The notes beneath the pieces are model-generated. The model searched no databases. It had not been told where the DNA came from and saw nothing but the letters and a program-made list of their open reading frames with translations. A program made the translations under genes and the position numbers. This document shows positions 34,201 to 47,800 of a stretch of 64,000 nucleotides of DNA, one piece after another. How positions within the stretch are numbered: the first letter of the stretch is position 1; the number at the start of each line of letters is the position of its first letter. Origin of the DNA: Coccinella septempunctata (lineage: Eukaryota; Arthropoda; Insecta; Coleoptera; Coccinellidae); contig NC_058193.1 of the NCBI RefSeq assembly GCF_907165205.1, forward strand, positions 7,874,001 to 7,938,000, read 5' to 3'.

Positions 34201-37200
34201 GATCAACCGAGACGAGCGTTTCCGCGGTCATTCGTTCAAACTCAGAAAGGAGAACTTTTCCACGGTTCGTAGGCAGCATTTTCTCACCAACCGTGTATTC
34301 CATTCCTGGAATGGTTTGCCTGAGGCTGTTGTTGGTTCCAGTTCGGTGAACGCATTCAAGAACTCGTACGATAGATGGCTCAGGCAGGAGTAGTGTGGTG
34401 GCAGCGGTTCGTGTCGGTCGTGACTGTTTTTTGTACCGTACCGCTTGTGGAACTTTTTGTTTTTTTGCTCTTTTTTTCGGAGTACTTATGGTTTTTCTTA
34501 TTGTTTTTCCTATTGTTTTTTTTTTGGTAATTTTTTTTCTCCGTTGTTGTGAGTTTATAGGCTTTGCCTCTACTGTTTCTTTATTGTAATAATAATAATA
34601 ATAATCAAAAAACATGTAGATGTAGAATTTCAAAACGATCTTTATAGATTCTCTGATTTTTGTTCAAGTCGTCATTTATTCTTGAATGCGGAAAAGTGCA
34701 GACACATAACATTCACCAAAAACGTGAACCCTTTGATACTTTCCCTCTCTGTCAGTGTTGTGCTCTGAATAAAGTGAAAGAAATCAAGAAATCAATCAAG
34801 AGTTTCCAAACAATTCAAAAATCTGGAGACATTCAAATTATTATTTTTCGCATTGGTGCATAGTAATGGTAGAGCATGGGCGTAGCCCGCCCCCGAAATA
34901 ATATGGGTACATAATATTAGTTTCAAAGAGTCTCACTTTATATGTCAAAATCAGAAAAATTTTATTTCAAACCCCCCCCCGAAACTCAACCCTAGCTACG
35001 CCTATGTGGTAGAGTCTTTATTATTCAAAAGAGTATTTTGCGTATGATATTCAACGTGTCTGCACGATCCTCTTGTAGACCAGTTTTCCTGGAAAATAGG
35101 ATATTGACATTGGCTTCCATTTTCATATTTAGATGTTTGGTTTTTGGCCAAGGAAAATGAGTAGTCTTGTAAAATTGTCAAGCTTTCATTCCCATAACAC
35201 TAGGAATAAGGAAATATTGTCAATTCCCAAACATAGAACATCAAAATTTGAAATGCCACCTAAGTATCAGTGTATTAAGATGTTTAACCATCTACCTAGT
35301 AACATTCAGTCGCTCAATTCAATTAAATTAACTGGAATGGAACTACCATTCCATATACGCCACAAAATGGCGTGGCAGAACGATTGAATAGAACCGTTAT
35401 GGAGAAAGCTCATAGTATGCTGCAGGATTCAGGTTTGACTGAAAAATTTTGGGCAGAAGCAGTTGAAACTGCAAATTATTTGAAAAAAAATCATTCACCT
35501 TCAAATTCTATAAAAGGAACTACACCCGAAGAAATGTGGAATAGTTACAAAGTTGATCTAAGCCATCTTCGAGTATTTGGTTGTAGAGCCTATAGTTTGA
35601 CCCAAAAACATTTTAGAACTAAACTAGATCCCAAAGCAAAATCTTTTATAATGGTTGGTTACTGCGAAAATTCGAAAGTTTACAGATTAGTTTATTACTG
35701 AATCTAGATCTTAGAACATGTGAAAGGTTGTTCGAGTGAAGGTGCATTTATACCAAACGAGCATTGTTTTCGAACGTTTCCAAACGTTTTGAAATGTTTT
35801 CAAACGTTCGAAAACTCAGAATGGAAGGTGTTCACACAGCCCGCGCCTGTCCGAACGAGCGGTTGTTCTTGATAATTCAACGAGGTCTCTCTAAAGTGCA
35901 CCGACATGGCGCCCTCATTATCTAAAATTGCAATTTCTACTGAATCTATAATAATCAGAGTCTCTGATAGTAATAATCTCTCAAATAAAAGAACTACGCA
36001 AAGGAGGAACAACCTGGGTGAATTCTTTTCTGAAAGGAAGAAATTATACCCAGCTGCTAGATGACTTGAGAGCGGACGAAACTGAACTTTTTAGAAATTT
36101 CTGCCGCATGTCATTATCGGACTTTAAGATATTACTCGCCAAAATTGAGGAAAAAGTGTCAAGAAAGACACCAATTATCGAGAGAGCATTCCAGCGTCGG
36201 TTAGACTGGCACTAACACTTCGATTTTTGGCTACAGGAGATTCATATGGAAGTGTCATCATGTACCTTTACCGAATTTCAAAACCATCAATATCGAAAAT
36301 TATTACCGTCTGTCTGTGAAGCCATCGTAAATGGACTCCATTTCAAATGGATTGATTAATTATGAAATCATGATTCAAGAGATCTCACCAAAATTCAAAA
36401 TAAATTAAATACTAAGACCCAATAACTTATCACGGTCCACCGGTGATTTCGATGATATGACGCCAGATGTGCAAGGAAATCCGAATCCCTTTGATGATTC
36501 GTCGGTTTACCGACATGAGACGGAACGGGATCGAGCTTTTTAAAACGTTTTGAAACAGGCTTCATAAACTTTATTCGGCGTCGATGAATGTTTACACCGC
36601 CTGTGCATATTGCGTGCATTGTTCGCAAACTGTGCCTTATAATGAAACGTTACTTTACCGGCATGTGGCGAAATGAGCTCGAGCTCTCTGAAACGTTCGA
36701 AAACGGGGTTTGCGAACTCTGTTCGGCGCCGAAGACTGTTTACACCGCCCGTACTACTGTTTGCAAACAGTGTTCGCGAATAATGCTCGTTTGGTATAAA
36801 TGCGCCTTAATGATGCTGTTGATGATGCAGATTTTGATTCAGTGCATATTGTCAGTTTTGAAATTCTAAATGATTCGAATGAATGCAGCATTCCTAACAA
36901 TGATTCCTCCACTATTATACAAACTGAATGTTCATCAAATGAAGTTGAAAATGAAGCGCATAGACAAACTTCTTTTATTCCAACTTCATCGAATGTTTGT
37001 TCACCGGATGATTCTGATTCTTCATCAGAAGTAATTATAAATTCTCTGGAAATAATCCGATTTCAAACGAGGAAGAAAATACAGAGGAAAATAGCAAACG
37101 ATTAAGACTTGTTCCGACTTGGTTCAAACATTATGAAATGAATTATTTCTTACATTCTGCTTTGATAAGTCGTTATGAACCGAACACATATCAGGAAGCT

Positions 37201-40200
37201 ATAAATTCTGAAAACAGAGATTGTTGTTTGGAGGCCATGAGAGAAGAATACAAATCTCTTATGTCTCATAAAGTCTGGAAATATGTTGATAGACCGAAAA
37301 ATACCAACGTGATCAAATGTTAGTGGGTTTTCAAAGAAAAAAACCGATGAAGATGGTAATTTTTCGAGATATAAGGCTCGTTTAGTGGCAAAAGGTTTTA
37401 CTCAACGATATGGCGTTGACTATGAGGAAACTTTTGCACCAGTGGTGAGACATTCCACATTACGCATGTTATTTGCTATAGGAGTTGAGTATGATATGGA
37501 CATACAACATATCGATGTTAATACGACATTCTTAAATGTTGAACTTCACGAAACAATTTTTATGGAACAACCAACTGGTTTTCAGATTGAAGAGCAGAAT
37601 AGAGTTTGTTTGCTGAAGAAGAGTCTATATGGCTTAAAAGAAGCCAGTAGAGCATGGAATGAGAAATTACGAAGTGTACTACAGTGTAATGGATTCGAAC
37701 AACTCAAAAGAGAAAAGTGTGTTTATTTCAAAGATTCTGATGGTTTCAAAATCCTTATTGCTCTTTATGTCGATGACATATTCATATTCATCAATTGTAA
37801 AAAGGCCAAAGAACAATTTTCAAATATTTTGAATAATAATTCTTTAGTCCTGTCAAGCAGTTCTGGTTATGAAAGTTGAAAGAAATAGGGACAATGGTAC
37901 GTTGAAATTATCTCAAAGTTACTAAATTGACCAATTATTGAAAAAGTATGGCATGGAAAATTGCTATCCAACTTCTACTCCAATGGAAGCCAATCTGAAA
38001 TTGCAAAAAGCTTCAATTTGCGATCAACAGTTTCTTTATCAAGAATTGATTGAAAGCTTAATGTTTTATCGGTTTGTACTCGCCCAGATATTGCCTATTC
38101 TTGGAGTAAATTGAGCCAGTACAATACTTGTTTCGATAGGAGACATTGGTTACCAGCAAAACGTGTATTAAGATACTTATTGGGAACAAAAATCACGGTT
38201 TGTTCTTCAAAAAGGGAGACTGTAAAACCACAATTTCATGCGACGCTGATTGGGCTGGGGATAGGTTTTGTAACAAAACTTGGATCCTCTACTGTTAATT
38301 GGGAATCTCATTAGCAGCAGGCAATTGCATTCTCTAGGACTGAAGCAGAATATTATGCCTTGGGCGATGCTGTCAAAGAGGCTGAATTTATCAGAAATTT
38401 TTTCTCTGAACTGAAAATAATGAATTTGCATGAACCAATTATCATTTATAATGACAATCAGAGTACGCATAAAATTATTCATAATCAAAAACACATTGAT
38501 CTAAGACATAATTTCATCCAAGAAGCCATTGAACGAGAGGAAATTGTTATTGAATATAAATCTTCAAATGAGTTAATTGCTGATCTTCTCACAAAAGCTC
38601 TTGGAAAAACAAAACATAAAATTTTCGGTAATGATTTTATTTGTTTGTTCATTTTGGATTTGTGAAATATTTTTCAATTAATGTTTTATATTTTAGTCGA
38701 TTATGTATCTATTGTTAGATTTATTAACATATTCGACTAAGGGGCAGTGTTGAAATTGTATGATATCATCTAGAAAGTTTAGTTTGTCAATATGACAATA
38801 GTTGTTTAAATATAATTTTGATTGAACACGTAATTTTTATTTTCTGTTGATTGTTGTTTGAAAGTTGTCACTTTCTGGTAGCCAGCCAATTCGTGGGATC
38901 TTGGTAATATCTGCATGACTTCCAATTTCTTGAAAGAACGTATCTTCATTCAATGACAGATTACATTCCCACGTTCTAATGTTGAATCTTTCTTTACTTA
39001 AAAGTTTCTGAACTTCTTTTTTGATTCTATGTTCATCCCCTTTTTTGTGAGCTCTGGACAGAAAATCGTCAACGTAGAAGTCTTCAAGGATTAGCTTTGT
39101 CTTTATGGCTAGGTACGCTGCGGGAGCAGTCCCTTAAGTTACCGTGGTCAATTGATATTCTTGAATTGGATCATTTCTGTTTGATCTCCATAAAATGCTA
39201 TGGAATCGTTGGTCATCTTCATGTAGTTTGACTTGTCCATACATTTTTTCCACATCTGCAGTTATTTCAATTTTGTACTTCCTCCATCTCAATAATATGT
39301 CAATCAAATTTTGTTGAAGCTTGGGGCCCTTCTGAAGTATGTCATTTAAACTGATTCCGGTACTGGTATTCTGGCTGGCATTGAATACAACACGTAGTTT
39401 GGTTGTTTCCTGATCTTCTTCGATTACGGCCTGATGAGGAATGTAGTATCTTGTTTTGTTTGTAATTCGATCCGATGGTATCATATTGTTCAGTTGAATG
39501 TACTTCTCCATGAACTCTCTATACATTGTCTCCAATGTTTTGTCTTTCATGAACTTCTTCTCTATCTGCAGGAGACGAGCGACGGCGGTTTTTTTGGATT
39601 TTCCTAAGGATTGTTCTTTTTCTCTGAATAGTAGGCGTACCGTATATGTGCCATCTTGATTTCTTGCGATTTGGCGAAGAATTCATCGCAGATGTTATTT
39701 TGATCATTATTGTTCCTTTGAGCATCCGCTTCTTCTATTTCCCAGAACTTGGTAATTTGATTTTCTTGCTCCGCAGTGGTAATCATATGTCATTCATTCA
39801 TTCATTCATTCATTGCTGTATCCCGTTACCGGGAATAAATCTACAAAAAGAAGAAGAAGAAAAAAAATTCGAACAGACTTGTAATTTCTTAGTGCTAGTT
39901 GCGACTGTGTGCCCTCCTGTGACTAAAGAGACCCAACCGTGACCTGCAGATACTTCCACACTCAGTGCATGGATAGTCACCAACCAGATCTGGCCGCCGC
40001 TGTATCCTTCTCGATTCTCCATTATAACTGTGTACCAAAGACCTCCACTGTGACCTGTCTAACGCTAGTTGTTCCCAGTTATGATTGGCATTAACTGTTT
40101 TGGTGATGAAAGCTTCCATAGTGCGTTAAGAGTATCAACAGGGATAATAAAACAAAAACAAAAAACACACTTCTTTCAAAGTTTTACTCTTTGGCGATCG

Positions 40201-41787
40201 ATTTCGGTTGTCAAACCATCATCAGGCCAGCTGAAAAGTATATAAGTGTTTTCTCAAAATTTCATCACATAAATTCATGTAGGCATTGTAGTAAGAATGT
40301 GCAATCTTACCGTCAATGAGGTAGTCTCTTTCATAAAAATCATTAGACTCTCGACAACAAACAATGTGGAAGAATGTTGTTGTTGAATTTCTTCTGGTCG
40401 GTATGTGGTGAAATTATTCGATACGTAGCCTAAACGAAAGTGTAAGTTAATTTAAGTTGTCATCTGTCACGTTTCTAATGTTAGGGGGTATGTTAGGGAA
40501 ATTAATCATCTTTATTAGGCTGCCCTCTCTAAGGTTGAAATCTGATAATTCGTTTAATAAATGTCGATTATCTCTGTTCTTTAAAATCTCCAATTGTTCT
40601 AGCATTGTTAGTTTATAAAAATTATAACCTTTATGTAATATTTTCAAGTTATTAAATTCTATGTTATGTTTACATTCATTTATATGGCATCCTAATGCTG
40701 ACTTGGGGTGATTTTTACTGTGTTCGTCGAAACGTTTTTTCATATTACGTGTAGTCATGCCGATGTAAAAGGCAGGACAGCTTGAACAATTTATCTGATA
40801 TACTCCACTTTCTTCCTCTCGTTTAGTTTTGGTTTTGTTGTTGACTAATAGGTTATCGATTGTTTTATGTCGTTTGTTTATCAGTGTGTAGTCGTATTTC
40901 GTAATATTTCGCTGTATATTCTCGTGTAGGCCTTTATAATATGGCACTGTTAAATAGAGTTTTCTTTTTGTGATATGGGGGTAGATTTTCTTCATTGTTA
41001 TTTTTCTTTTTATTGTGTTGTATACTTGGTCGATGTATTCTTTAGTGTATAGGTTATTTGTGCCTAGTTGATATATTATATTTATTTCTTTTTTGTAATT
41101 TTCGGGGGATAAGGGAAAGAAATTAAGAATTCTATGAAACAAAAAATTGAAGGCGGCTCTTTTCATCGATGGTGCATGATAAGAATGATATGGGATAATA
41201 TTGTCCAGCTATGAATTTTGATCCCAGAGTTTCGAAGAAATCCTTGAAATCCTGTTTTTTGTTATTATGCCTTGGAGGGCAATATACGGCAGCGATCGCT
41301 ATGTCATGTGCCAGCGTTTGAACTTTTATTTTATAACAGTTATGCTTGCAAGTGGTTGTATTCATACTTTGGCATTTCATAGTTTTTAATGGTGTTCTTG
41401 ATTAGAATGGCTGTACCAGCATGGGCAGTATTGTCTGGGTGATTGGTCCAGTATGTTGAGTAATTTCTTAAATTGAAATATGATTTATCTGTGAAGTGTG
41501 TTTCACTGATAAGTAAAATATCAAGGGAATTTTGATGGAGAAAATATTCGACCTCATTCTTATGTTGCAGAAGACCATTGGAATTCCATTCTGCTATTTT
41601 GATAAAATTAGTGAATTTTGCTTATAAGTGTGGTTAGCATGTTCAGTACCATACTATTTTGTTGAATCAGCTGCTGCATCATGGCTTTAAACTCATCTAA
41701 GAACCTGCTCATAATATGACTCACATCACTAGTAGTTTCGACATATACGTTCTTGCCGTTCTTGGTAACATCTGCATAGTTTCTGGT

Positions 41788-41819
<32 letters not shown>

Positions 41820-44800
41820 GGTATTGTACATTATTGGTTGGCTGTTGAGACGTCTTGAAGGATGGATTATTGTCCAGTCGTGTTTGTTGAAGTGGATTTT
41901 TTCCAAGATTTTGTTGTGTAGTTGGCCTATGTTGTATGTTTAATCGATTATTGGCGTTATTTGATTTTAAAATTTTATGGTAGAACTCACAACCTTTATA
42001 TTTTGCCGGATGGGCTCCTTCACATAGTGCACATTTAGCTGGAGAGTCTCTGGTCTTTTTGCACATTGTGGTGTTATGCGCCCCTCCACATTTAACACAT
42101 ACATGAGGTCTGTTGCAGTAAGATTTGGAGTGCCCATACTGTTGACATCGAGTGCACTGCGTGATGCCTTTGACCTTTTTTGGTGGTTCAATTTGTATTG
42201 ATTGGTACTGAAGATGCTGAATTTTGTAGACCTCTTTATTATTTTCGGCTGGCTCTAGGTCGACAAAGAACATATTTAGTGGTTCTTTGGTCACCCTGTG
42301 TAGGCAATTTAGAATATTTCTAACTTTATGTCCGCTTTTTGATAATTCTTCTTTAGGTTAAAAAAAAAAATAAAACACATTCTCATGCATGAAGAAATCG
42401 CAAAAATTTGATATAGCAATAAAAAGCTTACTACGGTTTTGTAGCAATTTTCTAAGATTAGATAAATTCAACACACACCCAACTCCTATTTTTAGGGTAG
42501 ATTAATTTGATTAGAAAACTTAAATGACAGTTTTGGTTTCCAATTACTCGTTTCAATACAAGCATAACCATAAAAGATTGTAATTTCTTTATTGTGGAAA
42601 GCAAAGTGTGCCATGGAGGATACTTCGTGAATTTGATAGGAATCAAACAACAAGCAGTCGAATAGCAGCTCGCACAATTCGATTTTCTAAGTCAAAAATT
42701 CTTGCAACCTGTCCAAGGTTTAGAATAGAATAGAATAGAAATGAGTTTATTCAAATATTACAATGATTGTTTAAACTCTAGAAAAAACTGTGAGTTATTT
42801 ATAATAACTGTTTACAGTTGTTTAAAATAAATTTCACTCTAACTAAAACAAATTTATAAAATACTAAAATAAAGATCTTGTTCTGTCCCCTTTCCTCGTC
42901 ACGCCGTTGTATACATATATTTCGTCTTCATCGGGTTCACAGTCACGTTCGGGAATATCTGTCACAATCGGGTTATTTTCCTTTTTCTTAGTTCATATTT
43001 AATTTTTTTTTTTTATTATTATATAAAGTTATTCTTTATGTTGAATTGATTATTTTATGTATCATGGATCTTGAATTTCTTTATGTTTCTTAGCTCTCTT
43101 ATTTCCGTAGGCACATGTGGGTACAATCTAGAAGCTAGGTATGTGCAGCTTCTCTGTCCTATTCTTTTTTCTGCCCTCTGTCTTTTATAGTTGACGTTTC
43201 TTGTTCTGGTCAGGTAGTTGTGCTCTCTGATGACTAATTTTATCTTCCTCTGTTTGATATTTATTATAATTTTATTTGCATAGATTTGCCTTATATCTAA
43301 TGCTTTTGATAGTTCGTAAATCTGTCTACTAGGGAATGTGAACTTCTTTCCATAAATTATTTTCAAAATATATTTTTGCAAGACATCTATGCTTCTTTTA
43401 TGACAATCCAAGACACCTCCCCATCCTATGATTCCATATGAGAGTTGTGATTGCACAAGTGCGTCATAAAGTATTTGGAGATGTCTTGTGGATTGGATAT
43501 CTTTTCGTATTAATCTGAATCTGTATGCAATTCCTCTTAGCTTTCTAGTCAAATAATTCATATGTTGATCCCACTTCAAATGTTGGTCTATATAAACACC
43601 AAGATATTTCGTTGAATTAGTATTCACTATTTCCAACCTATCGTCGCCTCGAAGGGTGCTCAAATTTGGAAGTCCAACTTTATTAGATGAAAAGGTTAGA
43701 TATTGGGTCTTCTGTTGGTTTAAGGTGAGTTCACTTTGTTCGAACTATTTCTTTAGCATCCTGAAATCTTTTATTGTTTTCTGTTTCAGATTTTCCCAAG
43801 ATGTATCTTCGTACATTACTATCATATCGTCGGCAAAACTTATAATTTCTCTAGCAGATTTATGTTGAAATATATCATTCAGATAAATCAGGAAAAAGAG
43901 AGGCCCGAGTACTGTTCCTTGCGGAACCCCATATTTAGGTATCTTTGTTCTACTAAATTTCCCATTTATTCTTGTGATCTGTTTTCTGCCTGAAAGAAAA
44001 CTGCGGAATAAGGTGTTTATTTTTCCTCTAAAGCCATGATTTGATAGTTTTTCTAATAATTTTTGATGGTCAACAGTATCGAAAGCCTTCGCCAGATCTA
44101 TCACAACAGCTAGAATTGGAGTATTTTTATCTATGTTTTCATATAATTTTTCAGTCACTAATTTTATAGCATCTTCTGTTGAAACGCCCTGGCGAAACCC
44201 AAATTGACTGTTGGAAAGTATATTGTACTTATTCATAAAAGCAACCATTCGAACTTTAATTAACTTTTCAAATATTTTCGCCACATTGGATATAAGAGTA
44301 ACTGTTCTGTAGTTGTTAACTTGTGTTTTATCTCCGCCTTTGTGTAATGGTTTTATTATCCCTATCTTCAAAATGTCAGGAAAACACGCTTTTTCGAAAC
44401 AATTGTTGACTAAATAGGTGATAGGTTCTGATATCTCATGTTTCACTTGTTTCAAAACTTCCGAGCGAATTCCATCATGTCCAGTAGATTTTCTGGATTT
44501 GAGGCTATTTATAACTTTTTCTACTTCTTCGGAATCTGTGGGAAATAGAAAAAAAGATTCTTGTAAATGAATTTTTTCTTCTTCGAATTCTGCTGGTTCC
44601 GTTATTTCGTTGGCGTATCTCTCTCCAATACGGCTAAAATATTCATTAAATATATCGCTTATTTCCTGTTCATCTTCAACTACCCTATTTTCTTCTGTCC
44701 TTATGCATGTAATTTGTGTTTCCTTTTTCGAGGAATTTTGCACGTACCTCCACAAGGCTATAGTTTCGTTCTGATTATCCTCGATACATTTCTCAAAATA

Positions 44801-47800
44801 TTCTTGCTTAGCTCTCAATATTGTTTTACGTAATTGTTTTTTCATTTCCGAATATTTTATTTAAAGTTCTTCATTATTAGGATTCTTTTTGAGTTTGGCA
44901 TTATTTTGTTTTTCATTTATTGTTTTTAATATTTTCGGCGTAATCCATTCTTTTTTAATCCTCTCTTTGTTTTTTATACGAATTGTGGTTGTATTTGTCT
45001 CTATTAAGTTTTTCAATATATTCAAGAAGTATTCAGTTCCCTCATTGACATCTTCAATTTCATATAAATGCTGCCAATCTTCCAGACTCAATTTAAGGTA
45101 ATTTGTGTATTTTTTTTCGTTCTTTAATAAAATATTTTTCCTCTTTATTTTCAGATCTACACTCAACAATATTGGGTAATGATCCGTTATCAAATTATGG
45201 AGAACAATACCTTTGATGTCCGATTCTCCCCGTTGAAAACCCTTCACGAAAAAATGATCTAAACACGATTTACTTTCAGGTCGTGTATATTTATTTACAT
45301 ACGATGTGAAGCCAAAGAAGTTCAATATATTTTTGTACTCTTCCACTACATGTTCATTCTCCAATAAATCAATATTTATATCTCCTGTGATAATGTGTTT
45401 TTACAATGTTTTTTATCCTCTAAGTAAAGCGCTAATTTTTCATTGAAATCAGTGATTACATATTTAGGTGACTTATATATTGCAGCTAATCTAATTCTTT
45501 CTTTGTTGTTCTGAATATTCAAATCTATAGCTGTTATTTCCCCCAGTTGTATGTTCTCATGTTCAAAATTTATATTTTCCCTCACATAAACGATTGTACC
45601 ATCATTTCTATTGTATCTACCTTCATTATAGACATGCCGGTATCCATTAAATTTAAATAAATTTATGTCATCTACCACAAATGTTTCCGTCAGTATGATG
45701 ATATCGAATGATATAGTTATTCCTTCTAGGTATACTTGTAACTCCTCAAAATTCATTTGAATACTTCTTATATTCATCTGTAGGATATCAAACATTTCAT
45801 TAATCCTCAATTTATTGATTTCATCAACTTTCTCGACGACGATAGTATTATAGTCGTCATTTCGATATTGTCTAATAAAAGGGTCCATTTTGACATTTCA
45901 AATTCATCCGAATTTCAAAATTTAATTACTCGTTCCAAAAAATGTAGTAACAACAATTATATCATTTTTTTTTTGTGATCATTTTTTTTTTACTTAATTT
46001 TTCTTATTTGATTTTTTTATATATATATATTTTTTTTTATAATTATTTGTTTTTTTATTATTTGTTTTATTTCGTAATATTTACTTACTTTTATGGTCTG
46101 GCTAGTTTTTTCTCTCTGATGTTGATTTATGTCTTAGGGTCATCCCCACAATCTTTTCTGGTTGGGACCTATTTTTGTTGAAAAATCCTTTCTTATGTGT
46201 GGGTAATCGAGGGGTATTGTGGGATTTCCTAGCTTCATTAATTTCTTCTTTTGATGTTATTTCTCTTGTTACTTCTTTCGACGTTGAAGTTGTCGGAATC
46301 TCCTCTCTCACATAATCACTTTCCGAATTTATACTCGGTGTATTTGGAGCACTCCTAGTTTTGTTTCGTTCGAGTCCGAATCTCTCTAATTCCTCCAAAG
46401 TGTATGATTCTTCCCCAATTTTTAGTTTATTTCCTTTCAAAAATGATCTCTCTGAATATTTTGTTCTAGCTTCTCGTAAAAAGGACTCTTGCTTCTGTAG
46501 GTCCTGTCGTTGCTTCAGAGTTAGATCATTCGCAATAGCCACTCCTGTACCCTTAAGTATTTTAACACTTTCAAATATTATTTTCTTACTTTGATAAGAG
46601 ATGAATTCTATCTTAATTGGGCTATTATCTTCTTTTCCTAATGTGTAATAATCATTTATCTCCTCCGGTTCGATCTGCACATCCAATATTCGATTAATTT
46701 CACTGCAAAGGTAGTATTCAATGGACAACCTTTATTCAAGCCAAATATGACAATATTATTTTTGTTGCAAAACTGTTCGGTTCTTTCCAGTCTTTCTTTC
46801 AAAATTTCTTTCTCTTTTTCTAAAGTCTCGTTTTTATTTTTTAGTTCTTGAATTTCCAACCGCATTCTTACTTCTGTTGCCGACATACAATTCTTTACTT
46901 CGTCCTTTGAGTTCTTTATTTCGTGCAGTAGATCTGTTAATGTAATATTTTCTTCTCCGTTATTTTGTGGCATCATCAATCTAGTATGTGAGCGTATAGT
47001 ACTCTTTATTTATTCTTGAATTTACTTCCTTGTTTATCGTATCAATATGTGCCTGGATCTTACCACACATATGGTATCAATGAATGTTCGCTTTCCTTTC
47101 TTGAACCAATTTTCACCTTTGTATGCGGAAAATTGCCAGAATCTTGAATATTTTGATGGCTTTGATTGTCCCCACTAAATGAAGAATTTTCTTATCTACG
47201 TTTCTATATTAGTTTCATAATTTTCACTCAACATAAACACTTGAAAAGTATCAATGAACCTGAGCCCGAGTTTAACACCTTGCGGCACGAGTATCTGATG
47301 ATAATATAATGAATAGCTAATTCATTTTCAGAAATTTGGGGAAACCAAAGACCACCAGTATCTCGTCAACAGGAGGACCTATAGACGATATCTAATCAGG
47401 CTTCAGTATAAAATTCACACGCACATCAAAAGTGTTCGGATATTGGTAAACTCGTTTCAGGTAAAACTTCGAATTTACGAGAAGGTGATGAACAGCGAAG
47501 GCTATTTTTTTGCCAATGGATTCTTCGTTCAATTGAGCAGAATAGAGACTTTTTAAATACCATATTATGGACTGATGAACCGTGTTTTAGTCGTCGGGGC
47601 GTGGTAAACTTTCATAACCAGCATGTATGGGCCCACGAAAATCCACAACCCATTCGACCAAGACTTTAGTGTTAATGTTTGGCTTGGAGTTTATAATAAT
47701 CACCTATTTGCACCCTATTTCTTACCAGAACGAGTTAATGGTGAAAATTTTTTACAATTTCTAATGGCAGAGCTTGCAAATATGTGGGAAAATATTCCAG

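Larger units (their letters stand above)
35337..38860 (+). mobile_element. Ty1/Copia retrotransposon, 5'-truncated, split by a Harbinger element
   Basis: Integrase part 35360-35701, then a PIF/Harbinger insertion (35739-36808), then linker, RT and RNase H 36809-38665. Next come a polypurine run AAGGGGCAG and the start of the 3' LTR (TGTTGAAATTG, 38748). gag, protease and the 5' LTR are absent. There are several frame breaks. Confidence 0.9.
42719..46985 (-). mobile_element. LINE C: nearly intact APE-type non-LTR retrotransposon
   Basis: ORF1 46979-46102, ORF2 45888-43055, 3' UTR to 42742 and a tandem TTCTA tail (42719-42741). ORF2 is spoiled only by one frameshift (near 45407) and two single in-frame stops (44861-44863 TAA and 43745-43747 TAG). 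It is therefore the best-preserved LINE in the window. The clade within the Jockey/I/CR1 supergroup is not assigned. Confidence 0.88.
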
